A DNA stretch of 46,463 nucleotides, taken from positions 1 to 46,463 of the forward strand of contig JARICT010000027.1 of assembly GCA_029257185.1 (NCBI GenBank), read 5' to 3'. This document shows, piece by piece, positions 13,389-20,882 of the stretch. The stretch is from Quadrisphaera sp. GTDB taxonomy: Bacteria > Actinomycetota > Actinomycetes > Actinomycetales > Quadrisphaeraceae. Position 1 is the stretch's first letter. Each line of letters begins with the position of its first letter. The position numbers and the translations under genes were made by a program. Below the pieces are notes generated by a model. The model was not told where the DNA came from. It saw only the letters and a list, made by a program, of their open reading frames with translations, and ran no database searches.

Positions 13389-13418
13389 ACGCCCACGCCC
13401 ACGCCCACGCCCACGCCC
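13389..13418. repeat. Hexanucleotide tandem repeat (ACGCCC)5
   Basis: Five perfect copies of ACGCCC, followed by a partial copy, directly adjoin the outer palindrome arm that begins near 13422. Confidence 0.9.
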
Positions 13419-13421
13419 ACG

Positions 13422-13544
13422 CGATCATGAAGGATCTGCGCCCCGGGGCGGTGATCATGAAAGATGCGCCCTTTCATGGCCCCCTCAAGGGCACTTTCCC
13501 CATGATCACCGCCGCGGCCAGGTCAGAACTCCATGATCACCGCG
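13422..13544. repeat. Nested TGATCA-armed palindromic repeat, family 2 copy A
   Basis: The inner pair is GGTGATCATG (13450-13459) and CATGATCACC (13501-13510). The stem continues imperfectly inward (AAAG..GCGCCCTT against AAGGGC..CTTT), giving arms of about 23 nt. A second, outer pair is CGATCATGAAGG (from 13422) and CTCCATGATCACCG (13530-13542). The left part can also form CATGAAAG-N7-CTTTCATG (13456-13478). A related element lies at 14792-14883, on the other side of the DUF559 gene. Confidence 0.75.
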
Positions 13545-13620
13545 AGCAAGAGGCTGGATCGGAGGACCGACGGCATGGAACACGCCATGGAACACGCCGG
13601 CGACCAGGAAGACGCCAGGG

Positions 13621-13698
13621 ACCAGGACCAGGACCAGGACCAGGACCAGGACCAGGACCAGGACCAGGACCAGGACCAGGACCAGGACCAGGACCAGG
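13621..13698. repeat. Hexanucleotide tandem repeat (ACCAGG)13
   Basis: Thirteen perfect copies of ACCAGG span 78 bp, about 30 bp from the stop codon of the DUF559 gene. Such an array is expected to vary in copy number between strains. Confidence 0.95.
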
Positions 13699-13728
13699 AC
13701 GAAAGTACTGGCGGCGCAGCGACGCGGC

Positions 13729-14709
13729 TCAGGGCCGGGGCGGCAGGCCCGGAAGCCCTCGCCGGTGGAGGGCGCGCCAGAGGCGGTCGACAGCCGGACC
13801 GGATCGACGGCCCACGTCAGCAGCCGTGACGCGCTGGACCCACCACCCCTCGTCCTCCATGAGGGCCTGGCGCGCGATGTCCTCGCGCCACTGGCGACGA
13901 TCTGTGCGGTGTCCGTCGCCGTCGTACTCGCTGGCCACCTTGACCTCCGGCCACTGCTGGTCCGGGGCGCCGAGCCACCCACCCACGCCGTCGAAGACCG
14001 GGGCGTTCAGCACCGGTTCGGGGATGCCGGCGCGAGCGACGTCGAGTCGCCACACGGTCTCCATCGGAGAGCGCACCGGCCACCTCAGACGCAGCACCAG
14101 CTCCCGGAGCCGGACGATGCCGCGTCGTCCAGCCCGCCGGTCCAGCTCTTCGAGGAGCGTCGAGGGGCCATGACCCAGGGTGATCACCGCGTCTCCCAGG
14201 ACGATGGCGTCGACGTCGTCGAGGTGGGGGGCGAGGTCGCACCACGTCGCCTCGGTGCTGACGACCCGCACGCCGCGCACGCGCCGGACCGACGGCAGGT
14301 GCAGGCCTTCGCGAGAGCGCACCCCGCGCCTCCTGGGCACAGACGACCCGGTCGGGACCATGACCGTCGGGACCACGCCCGCCGGGAGGGGCACAGACCG
14401 GTGCCGACGAGGCGGCCAGAGCGGCAGTCCCGACAGCTCCGCGGCCGTGGTGTGGCTGAAGGCTGCGCTCGACGGGAGCACCATGGCGATCGCAGCGCAC
14501 CTGACGGCCACGTCGTCGTCGAGGTGGCCGGGCACCCGGACGCCGCTCGTGGGCCGACGCAGCGACGGATGCCTGAGCGCCTTCGGGTCCACCCCGCGCG
14601 CCAGGGCCTCGGCGACCGTGAAGGGACGCGCCAGGAGGTCGTCGGGGAGCGAACCGCGTCGGAGCACCCGCGAACGGTGACCTCTCGACGCGCTGGGTAG
14701 ACGCTCCAT
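13729..14709 (-). CDS. AbiEi-like N-domain plus DUF559 (Vsr-like endonuclease fold) protein
   Basis: The 326-residue protein (ATG 14707-14709) begins with a winged-helix-like region LLARPFTVAEALARGVDPKALRHPSLRRP and HTTAAELSGLPL, resembling AbiEi-type antitoxin N-domains. The C-terminal 72 residues hold EVKVASEYDGDGHRTDRRQW (from 255) and IARQALMEDEGWWVQRVTAADV, the PD-(D/E)xK-like core of DUF559 proteins related to Vsr endonucleases; Glu261 and Asp263 are candidate metal ligands. Actinobacterial genomes carry many such genes of unknown role. It is flanked on both sides by TGATCA-armed palindromes and tandem repeats. No ribosome site is evident. Toxin-antitoxin, restriction or repeat-associated roles are all possible. 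Confidence 0.75.
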   Translation of the reverse strand: MERLPSASRGHRSRVLRRGSLPDDLLARPFTVAEALARGVDPKALRHPSLRRPTSGVRVPGHLDDDVAVRCAAIAMVLPSSAAFSHTTAAELSGLPLWPPRRHRSVPLPAGVVPTVMVPTGSSVPRRRGVRSREGLHLPSVRRVRGVRVVSTEATWCDLAPHLDDVDAIVLGDAVITLGHGPSTLLEELDRRAGRRGIVRLRELVLRLRWPVRSPMETVWRLDVARAGIPEPVLNAPVFDGVGGWLGAPDQQWPEVKVASEYDGDGHRTDRRQWREDIARQALMEDEGWWVQRVTAADVGRRSGPAVDRLWRALHRRGLPGLPPRP

Positions 14710-14791
14710 GCTCGTGGCCTGTGGACGGAGCGCCTCCTGGCCTCGGACCCTGTGGACCGGCGGACGATCCGGTGGAACACCTGGCCCGGAC

Positions 14792-14883
14792 GTGATCATG
14801 GAGCAGGCGCCCTTTCAACCCCTCACCGAGGGCCGATACCCCATGATCACCGCCGAGGCAGGGCCGATATCCCATGATCACCG
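14792..14883. repeat. TGATCA-armed palindromic repeat, family 2 copy B
   Basis: GTGATCATG (14792-14800) pairs with CATGATCAC at 14842-14850. The right half is duplicated: AGGGCCGATAYCCCATGATCACCG (written with Y at the one mismatch; 24 bp) occurs at 14829-14852 and 14860-14883. The interior GCGCCCTTTCA is shared with copy A at 13467-13476. It lies about 80 bp upstream of the DUF559 start. Confidence 0.75.
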
Positions 14884-15032
14884 GTGAAGGGGGCGAGGGC
14901 GCACCGGACGGGGAGACGGCCGGCGCCAGGTGGGGCCACGGCCAGGGGCAAGAGGGAGCCACAGCCAGGTGGGGCCACCGCCAAGGAGCCAGAGCCAGGT
15001 GAGCGCCACAGGGCGCTGGGCGAAGGCCGGCC

Positions 15033-15116
15033 GGACGAGGCCAGGCGGACACGGCCGACCGGACGAGGCCAGGCGGACGAGGCCAGGCGGACGAGGCCAG
15101 GCGGACGAGGCCGGGC
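15033..15116. repeat. Six tandem 14-bp repeats
   Basis: The unit GGACGAGGCCAGGC occurs six times without gaps. Units 1, 3, 4 and 5 are identical, while units 2 and 6 have diverged. The array ends 17 bp from the stop of the decarboxylase-like gene, in untranslated sequence. Confidence 0.9.
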
Positions 15117-15133
15117 AGGCGAGCGGGTGGTCC

Positions 15134-16207
15134 TCAGACGGCGGCGGGCGCGGGCGCGCCGATCGCCGCTCGGAACGCCTCCACGGTGCGGCTCAGCCCG
15201 TCCTCGTACCCGATGCGGGGCTCCCACCCCAGCACCTCACGGGCCAGCGTGATGTCGGGTCGGCGCACGCTCGGGTCGTCCACCGGTCGCGGCACGAAGA
15301 CGATCTCGCTGCCCGACCCCGCCAGGTCCCGCACGGTCACGGCCAGGTCCAGCACGGACACCTCGTGGGGGTTCCCGACGTTCATCGGCCCCGGGTGCCC
15401 CGAGGCCAGCAGCGCCGTGAGCCCCTCGACCAGGTCGTCGACGTAGATCACCGACCGGGTCTGGGTGCCGTCCCCGGCCACGGTCAACGGCTCACCGCGC
15501 AGGGCCTGGGTGGCGAAGGCGGGGATGGCCCGACCGTCGTCGGCGCGCATCCGCGGGCCGTGCGTGTTGAAGATGCGGGCGATCGCGGTGTCCACCCCGT
15601 GGGTGCGCCGGTAGGCCATGGTCAGCGCCTCCCCGAAACGCTTGGCCTCGTCGTAGACCCCCCGCGGCCCGACGGGGTTGACGTGACCCCAGTACGTCTC
15701 CGGCTGAGGGTGGACCTGCGGGTCGCCGTAGGTCTCGGACGTCGACGCCAGCAGGAACCTCGCGCCCTTCTCCTTCGCGAGCCCCAGCGCGTGGAGGGTC
15801 CCGACCGAGCCGACCTTCATCGTCTCGATCGGCAGCTTCAGGTAGTCGATCGGCGAGGCGGGGGACGCGAAGTGCAGCACCGCGTCGACGGGGCCGGGCA
15901 CGTGCACGAACTCCGTGACGTCCACGCGCAGCAGCGAGAAGCGCTCGTGCCCGACGAGGTGCCCGACGTTGGCGGGCGAGCCGGTGAGGAAGTTGTCGAG
16001 GCACACCACCGCCCAGCCGTCGGCGAGCAGGCGCTCGCACAGGTGGGACCCGAGGAACCCGGCGCCCCCGGTCACGACGGCGCGACGAGGCGGCGACCCG
16101 TGTCGCGCGGGCCCCGCGCCGGCTCGCTGCGCGAGGGGGATGTCCCCGGTGTCGGCGGCGAGGTCCGCCCAGGGCGCGAGCGGGTCGGACGAGGTGGGAG
16201 GGCTCAC
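15134..16207 (-). CDS. NAD-dependent sugar-nucleotide dehydratase, UDP-glucuronate decarboxylase-like
   Basis: The 357-residue protein is an extended short-chain dehydrogenase. It has the Rossmann loop [11 protein letters not shown] (46-56), [10 protein letters not shown] (71-80), [24 protein letters not shown] and the catalytic YDEAK (Tyr185, Lys189), then [11 protein letters not shown] and [16 protein letters not shown]. The ASPASPxxY and NTYGPRM-like blocks are hallmarks of UDP-glucuronate decarboxylases, which make UDP-xylose; related UDP-sugar 4-epimerases cannot be fully excluded. The GTG start (16205-16207) overlaps the polymerase stop (GTGA). The first 40 residues precede the fold and are not conserved-looking. 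It is the last gene of the four-gene coupled operon and probably supplies the pentose donor. Confidence 0.88.
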   Translation of the reverse strand: MSPPTSSDPLAPWADLAADTGDIPLAQRAGAGPARHGSPPRRAVVTGGAGFLGSHLCERLLADGWAVVCLDNFLTGSPANVGHLVGHERFSLLRVDVTEFVHVPGPVDAVLHFASPASPIDYLKLPIETMKVGSVGTLHALGLAKEKGARFLLASTSETYGDPQVHPQPETYWGHVNPVGPRGVYDEAKRFGEALTMAYRRTHGVDTAIARIFNTHGPRMRADDGRAIPAFATQALRGEPLTVAGDGTQTRSVIYVDDLVEGLTALLASGHPGPMNVGNPHEVSVLDLAVTVRDLAGSGSEIVFVPRPVDDPSVRRPDITLAREVLGWEPRIGYEDGLSRTVEAFRAAIGAPAPAAV

Positions 16208-17787
16208 CGGGCCAGTGTGCGGGCGCTCGCCCCGACCTGCCCGTCCGGGGGCGAAGGCGGCGGCGAGGACGAGGGCGGCGGCGAGGACGAAGGCGGCGGC
16301 GAGGGCGAGGTCGGCGGCGAGGACGAGGACAGGGGCGACGAGGACCGGGCCGCGAAGGAGGCGGCGACGCCCGCCGCGACGAACAGGAACGGGAAGGACG
16401 GGGCGGAGACGAACACCGGCGAGGCGAAGGACTCGATGACGAGCAGGACCACCCATCCGACGCCCGTGACCCGCACCCACCGGACGAGCCGGCTCTCCTG
16501 CGCCGAGGTGGGACGCAGCAGGCGCACGAGGACGCACCCGAGCCCCACCACGAAGCAGGCGGCCCCGATCCACCCCGCCTCCCCGTACAGCGCCGGCCAC
16601 TGGGAGTCGTTGAGGAACTGCCCGGCGCCCTCACCGGGCCGCAGGCCGAAGCGGTCGGGGAACCCCAGCTCGTAGTACAGCGGGCTGTAGCTCTCAGCGG
16701 CCACGGAGCTCCCGTAGCGGCCGAACCCGGCCCCGAGCGGGAAGTAGCGGTCCGCCACCGTCGCGCCCCCCTCCGCCAGGCGCGAGCGCGCCGACGGCTG
16801 GAGGACGTAGAGGTCCACGTCGCCCCTGACCAGAGCCCACAGCGGAGGCCCCGCCACGAGCGCGACGAGGGGCCCGAGCAGCGCCGCGACGGCGGCGCCG
16901 GCCGGCGAGAGGAACCGGGCGCCGAGCACCGCGAAGGTCACGAGCAGCCCGACGATGGACTTGACCTGCAGGCTCAGCACCGCCAGCCCGGCGCAGGCGG
17001 CGCACAGGGCGACGACGCTCGGGGAGCGCCGCACCACGAGCAGGTAGGCGAGCGCCCCGACGGCCAGCACCCCGCAGAAGCGGCTGAACGCGGCGGGGTG
17101 GCCGAACAGCCCGTTCAGGGCGGGCAGCCCGGCGACGTACTCGAGCGGCGCGCGCCCCGTGGTGACCCGTGCCCAGGCTCCGGGCGCCGCGAGGTTCGCG
17201 AGGCCGGACAGCGCCATCACCCCGGCGGCCACCGCCCCGGCCCGTCCGGCGAACCGGAGGTCGGTGTCGCGCCAGTCCACCTGGGCGAGCCCGAACGCCA
17301 GCAGCAGGCCCTTGACGGCGAGGAACGCCGCCGGCGCCGCGATCCCCGCCGGTACGTCCTCGCGGACGGCGCTCAGCACGCCCAGCCCCACGAACGCCGC
17401 GAACCACGCCGTCCCCGGGAACCACACGAGCGCGCCGACCGCCAGGAGCCGGCGCACGGGGAGCGCCACCGCGCACAGGGCCACCACCGCTTCGTCCGCG
17501 TACCCGACGGGGCCGCCCAGCAGGGCCTCCAGCGGGGGGGACACGACGACGACGACCACCGCCAGCAGGGCGAGCGCGCGGGGGGCCCCGACGGCGAGCG
17601 CCACCCCCACGGCCACCGCGAGCACGACCAGCGGCACCAGCGGCCCCGCCAGCGTCGTGACCGAGACGGCGGCGGCGGCCGTCCCCGCCGCCAGCGCCCA
17701 CACCCAGGGCCGCGCCACCACGGACGGGAGGTCACCGGGCCGCAGCGCGTGCCGGCCTCGGCGCTGCGTCGAGAGCCGGGGGCTCAC
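16204..17787 (-). CDS. Polysaccharide polymerase, Wzy/O-antigen-ligase-like
   Basis: The 527-residue protein has about ten to twelve hydrophobic helices and a long extracytoplasmic loop (around 330-420) with [13 protein letters not shown] and YELGF, the layout of O-antigen polymerase/ligase proteins. In the Wzy pathway such enzymes join lipid-linked repeat units outside the membrane. After the last helix the protein ends in a Ser/Pro-rich cytoplasmic tail encoded by four 18-bp tandem repeats (16253-16324). GTG 17785-17787 overlaps the Wzz-like stop and its own TGA overlaps the next start. Sequence conservation in this family is low, so the call rests on topology, the loop motif and the operon context. 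Confidence 0.82.
   Translation of the reverse strand: MSPRLSTQRRGRHALRPGDLPSVVARPWVWALAAGTAAAAVSVTTLAGPLVPLVVLAVAVGVALAVGAPRALALLAVVVVVVSPPLEALLGGPVGYADEAVVALCAVALPVRRLLAVGALVWFPGTAWFAAFVGLGVLSAVREDVPAGIAAPAAFLAVKGLLLAFGLAQVDWRDTDLRFAGRAGAVAAGVMALSGLANLAAPGAWARVTTGRAPLEYVAGLPALNGLFGHPAAFSRFCGVLAVGALAYLLVVRRSPSVVALCAACAGLAVLSLQVKSIVGLLVTFAVLGARFLSPAGAAVAALLGPLVALVAGPPLWALVRGDVDLYVLQPSARSRLAEGGATVADRYFPLGAGFGRYGSSVAAESYSPLYYELGFPDRFGLRPGEGAGQFLNDSQWPALYGEAGWIGAACFVVGLGCVLVRLLRPTSAQESRLVRWVRVTGVGWVVLLVIESFASPVFVSAPSFPFLFVAAGVAASFAARSSSPLSSSSPPTSPSPPPSSSPPPSSSPPPSPPDGQVGASARTLAR
16253..16324. repeat. In-frame 18-bp tandem repeats in the polymerase tail
   Basis: Four units of the pattern GARGGCGGCGGCGAGGAC, with scattered changes, encode a repeated Pro/Ser tail. 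Unit length is a multiple of three, so copy-number change would alter tail length without a frameshift. Confidence 0.8.
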
Positions 17788-18491
17788 GCCGTCCGGCGGC
17801 GCGCCAGCAGGGCCCGGCGGGCGACGACGACGCCGAGCCCGACAGCCAGCCCCACGGCCAGGGCGACGCCCAGGTTCACCAGCAGCGACGGCGATCCGGG
17901 GCTGGACGGGAGCGGGGGCTGCTCGACGACGGAGCCGGTCGTCAGCGGCGCGCCCCCGACGCTGGACCGCTCCTCGACCTGCGTGACGAGGGAGGTCGCG
18001 GTGGCGCTGGCGAGCACCGCGGCCTCCTGCGCCGAGGGCCCCGTCGCGGTGATCTCGACGATCGAGGTGTCCGCGAGCGCCGCGGCGTCCACGGCGTCGA
18101 CCGCCTCCGTGGAGGAGAGGGACAGCCCGGACGTCTTCACCGCGTCGTCGAGCACGGCGGGCGTCTGCGCGAGCGCGGCCCAGGTGGGTACCTGCGCGGA
18201 CACGAGGTCGGCGGACTGCCCGGCCGTGGACGCCTCCCCGTCGGGCGAGGGCGTGAACAGGACCTTGGCGCCGGTCTCGTAGGACACCGGGGCGAGGCGG
18301 GTGGCGAGGAAGCCTCCGAGCAGGGCGAGCACCACCGCGACGACGACCACCAGGACGTCGGCACGCAGCAGGCGGCCGGAGCGGTGCGCGGAGGGCGCGC
18401 CGGCACGCTCGCCCGGGGGGAGCCTTCCCTCGGCGACGGAGCCCCCGGGCGGCGCGACGAGGTGATCGACGTCGCTCTGGTCGGTGGTCAC
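17784..18491 (-). CDS. Wzz/CapA-type polysaccharide chain-length or co-polymerase protein
   Basis: The 235-residue protein has two membrane helices, at about 46-68 (VLVVVVAVVLALLGGFLATRL) and near the C-terminus (about 205-225), with an extracytoplasmic domain between them. YETGAKVLFTPSPDG after helix 1 and a Pro-rich stretch before helix 2 (VEQPPLPSSPGSPS) match the Wzz domain. There is no kinase domain and no Tyr-rich tail, so it resembles the membrane adaptor of a split Wzc-type system, and no BY-kinase is present in the window. GTG 18489-18491 overlaps the esterase stop. It probably sets chain length together with the adjacent polymerase. Confidence 0.85.
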   Translation of the reverse strand: MTTDQSDVDHLVAPPGGSVAEGRLPPGERAGAPSAHRSGRLLRADVLVVVVAVVLALLGGFLATRLAPVSYETGAKVLFTPSPDGEASTAGQSADLVSAQVPTWAALAQTPAVLDDAVKTSGLSLSSTEAVDAVDAAALADTSIVEITATGPSAQEAAVLASATATSLVTQVEERSSVGGAPLTTGSVVEQPPLPSSPGSPSLLVNLGVALAVGLAVGLGVVVARRALLARRRTA

Positions 18492-19516
18492 AGGTTCTCC
18501 TCCACGAAGGACGCGATCTCGGATCGCACGGTGGGCTCGAGCAGGGCGAGCCCGTGGCGTGACCCTTGCACGATCACGACCTCGTGGTCCACGCCCGCAC
18601 GGGCGAGGGCGGCGCCCATGGCCTCCGCCTGCTCGGCCGGCACCAGCTCGTCGCTGCCGTTCACCAGCAGCATCGGGGGGTCGCTGGGGTCGACGTCCCT
18701 GGTCGGTGAGGCCTGCGCCGCCGGCGGGCACGACGTGATCTCCGTGCAGCCGAGGTAGCCGAGCACGATGTCGGCCGCCTGCGGGCTGGGCTCACCGAGC
18801 CGCGCTCCGCGCGGCCCCATCTCCGAGACGCCGCTGAGGGAGACGACCGCCCTGACCCGGTCCCCCTGGTCGAGCGGTCCCTCGCCGGAGGTGGCGAGCT
18901 GCTGGGCGAGGATCGCGCCCGCCGAGCTGCCGATGACCCCGACGCGGGCCGGGTCGAGGGTGAAGCGCTGCACCTGCTCCGGCTCGCGGACCCACTCGAC
19001 GGCGTGGCGCAGGTCGTCGAGCTGCGCGGGGTAGCGGTGCTCGGGCGCCAGCCGGTAGCTGATGGCGAAGGCGGCGATGCCCGAGCCCGCCACCTCGGCG
19101 CACAGGTTCGCCACCCCCGGGTCGCTGCGGTCACCGCTGGTGAAGCCCCCGCCGTGGACGATGATCATGGCGGGGACCCCCTCGCTGCCGGCGGGGGCCG
19201 ACGAGCCCTCCGGGCCGGGTGCGGGCGACCCGCCGGCACCCGTCGCCGCCGCCGTGCCGGCTGCCGGACAGGCGTCGAGCTTCAGGGACTCCTCCCCCTC
19301 GCCCCAGTAGGTCAGTCCCCGGACGCTCTCCCCCGAGGTCGGTCCGCCGCTGGGCTCGTAGCGCTCGAGCGGCTCGGGGGAGGCGCAGGCCGCGAGGAGG
19401 GCTGCGGCGACCGCCAGGCAGGCGGCGGTCGCCGCGCGCGCTGGCCGTGGGGCCGGGATCGGGACGGTGGACGGAGCGATGGGCGGTCCTCGGGCCGGGG
19501 CGGTCGTGACGGGCAC
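18488..19516 (-). CDS. Lipoprotein alpha/beta-hydrolase, carboxylesterase-like
   Basis: The 342-residue protein begins with an export signal ending in lipobox LLAAC (Cys44), so it should be tethered outside the membrane. The hydrolase fold shows the oxyanion motif HGGGF (121-125), nucleophile elbow GSSAG (Ser198), acid in NGSDELVP (Asp289) and His321 in GSRHG, all in the right order for the BD-FAE/hormone-sensitive lipase-type group. A Gly/Ala/Pro-rich insertion fills 85-112. It leads the coupled operon esterase-Wzz-polymerase-decarboxylase, which suggests it removes acyl groups from the exported polysaccharide, perhaps those added by the divergent acyltransferase. Start GTG 19514-19516; an upstream ATG would extend it without a better signal. 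Confidence 0.85.
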   Translation of the reverse strand: MPVTTAPARGPPIAPSTVPIPAPRPARAATAACLAVAAALLAACASPEPLERYEPSGGPTSGESVRGLTYWGEGEESLKLDACPAAGTAAATGAGGSPAPGPEGSSAPAGSEGVPAMIIVHGGGFTSGDRSDPGVANLCAEVAGSGIAAFAISYRLAPEHRYPAQLDDLRHAVEWVREPEQVQRFTLDPARVGVIGSSAGAILAQQLATSGEGPLDQGDRVRAVVSLSGVSEMGPRGARLGEPSPQAADIVLGYLGCTEITSCPPAAQASPTRDVDPSDPPMLLVNGSDELVPAEQAEAMGAALARAGVDHEVVIVQGSRHGLALLEPTVRSEIASFVEENL

Positions 19517-19637
19517 GAGGTTTGTACCACTACCTCCGGGATCGAGGGAAAACGCCGCTCGGCCGTTACAGTCCACCGTTCAACCACCACGGCAGGCCCG
19601 CCACGGCCTGCCCGGGCCGGACGCGGAGGGGGTCGGC

Positions 19638-20882
19638 ATGGGATCCAGGCACGAGTGCACCGCGGCAGCCAGCACCGTGAGGGACCGGTCGGTCCCGGGC
19701 CCCTGGGCGACCGCCACCAAGGGGCTGGCCATCGCCATGGTCGTCGCCTTCCACGCCACGCTGTACCTCCAGGGCGCCGGCCTGGACGTCCTCCTGGGAC
19801 GGGCGAAGGCCGCCTTCGAGCTCTTCCCGATGCCGGCGTTCTTCCTCATCGTCGGCATGGCGGCCGCTTCCCACCGGCGGATGACGCTGGGGACGCTGTG
19901 GTGGCGCCGCCTCCTCCCCCTGCTCTACCTCTACGTGCTGTGGTCGCTGATCCGCACCGTCTTCTACCTCGTGGTGCCCGGCCTGGACGGCGGCATGGGC
20001 GACCTGTCCGCCACCGACCCCAGAGCGCTCCTCCTGCTGCTGGTGTGGCCGAGCAGCAGCTACTGGTTCCTGTGGGCGCTGATGGTCTTCACGCTCGTGC
20101 GATGGCTCATCGCCCCGGCGCCGGTGTGGCTCCAGCTGGCGGGCTCCGCCGTGCTGTCGACGCTGTTCACCTCGCGCCTGCTCGACGCCGGCAACATCGG
20201 GCTCGACCGGGTGGGCGGTCTGCTCTTCTTCTTCGTGGCCGGCGCCGTCCTCGCGCAGCCGATCAAGGCTGCCGTGGCCCGCGTGCGCCCCAGGGACCAG
20301 CTCGTCCTGCTCCTGGCGATCGCCCTGATCACGCTCGGCCTGCTCACGGGGCTGCGGTGGCTGCCCTTCCTGGCCCTCGCCGGCCAGGTCGCGGCGGTCG
20401 CCCTGGGGATCACGCTGTGCGCCCGCCTGCGACCGGGGCGCGTGCGCCGGGTGCTGACGGCCCTGGGCGACGAGACGTTCATCATCTACCTCGTCCACCT
20501 CTTCCTCATCGTGCCGGTGGCCGCGCTGGTGGCCGCGAGCGACCCGCAGTGGCCGCGCTGGCTCGACGCGGGCGTCCAGGCGGCGCTGGGCCTCGGCGCC
20601 CTGGCCGGCTCGTACGCCGTGGCCCGGCTGGTGCGGCGCGTGCGCTGGCTCTACATGCCGCCCGCCTGGATGCTGCCCGCCCGCCGCACGGCGCGCCCGA
20701 CGCCTCCACCCGGGAGCACGGCCCGCCGGGCGTCGGACCAGCAGGTCACGGACGCGGCGCCCGCGGCGGACGCGGATGCGGCGGACGCAGCAGGCGCGGC
20801 GCCCGAGCCAGCGGGGTCGGCTACCGCCGGCGCGCCCGGCAGCGCCGATACGCGGCGATCCACACGTCCTCCAGGGCGCTGA
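19638..20882 (+). CDS. Membrane acyltransferase, acyltransferase-3 family
   Basis: The 414-residue protein starts at ATG 19638 after GGAGGGGG. It has about ten hydrophobic helices. The N-terminal TKGLAIAMVVAFHATLYL carries the conserved His of the acyltransferase-3 (OafA/ExoZ) family, and FFLIVGMAA and DETFIIYLVHLFLI follow the usual pattern. These enzymes O-acylate exopolysaccharides at the membrane. The C-terminal 60 residues are Ala/Pro-rich and disordered-looking. The gene is divergent from the esterase operon, with starts 121 bp apart, and its 3' end overlaps the convergent pyruvyltransferase-GT4 gene by 62 bp. Confidence 0.85.
   Translation: MGSRHECTAAASTVRDRSVPGPWATATKGLAIAMVVAFHATLYLQGAGLDVLLGRAKAAFELFPMPAFFLIVGMAAASHRRMTLGTLWWRRLLPLLYLYVLWSLIRTVFYLVVPGLDGGMGDLSATDPRALLLLLVWPSSSYWFLWALMVFTLVRWLIAPAPVWLQLAGSAVLSTLFTSRLLDAGNIGLDRVGGLLFFFVAGAVLAQPIKAAVARVRPRDQLVLLLAIALITLGLLTGLRWLPFLALAGQVAAVALGITLCARLRPGRVRRVLTALGDETFIIYLVHLFLIVPVAALVAASDPQWPRWLDAGVQAALGLGALAGSYAVARLVRRVRWLYMPPAWMLPARRTARPTPPPGSTARRASDQQVTDAAPAADADAADAAGAAPEPAGSATAGAPGSADTRRSTRPPGR

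Larger units (their letters stand above)
13285..13728. other. Gene-free interval with simple repeats and palindromes
   Basis: No credible gene lies in this 444-bp gap upstream of tatD. It holds a C-rich stretch (13300-13380), five ACGCCC hexamers (13389-13418), nested palindromes (13422-13544) and thirteen ACCAGG hexamers (13621-13698). Open frames here encode only alternating Asp-Gln, Val-Leu or Trp-Ala dipeptides from the hexamers and are not considered genes. Confidence 0.75.
14710..15133. other. Gene-free interval with palindromes and tandem repeats
   Basis: This 424-bp gap separates the DUF559 gene from the UDP-glucuronate decarboxylase-like gene. It contains the family-2 palindrome (14792-14883), two copies of GCCAGGTGGGGCCAC (14925-14939 and 14964-14978) and six 14-bp units (15033-15116). 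I see no credible gene and no clear promoter. Confidence 0.7.

Noticed and set aside
13506-14173. Long frames encoding alternating Asp-Gln or Val-Leu dipeptides
   Set aside because: They are translations of the (ACCAGG)13 array; all frames of a hexamer repeat stay open, and there is no ribosome site or domain.
13450-14883. Insertion sequence or transposon ends around the DUF559 gene
   Set aside because: The palindromes are complete hairpins at each side rather than one inverted arm per side, no target-site duplication is visible, and the protein is not a transposase.
15033-15116. CRISPR-like array
   Set aside because: The 14-bp units are contiguous with no spacers, so this is a simple tandem repeat.
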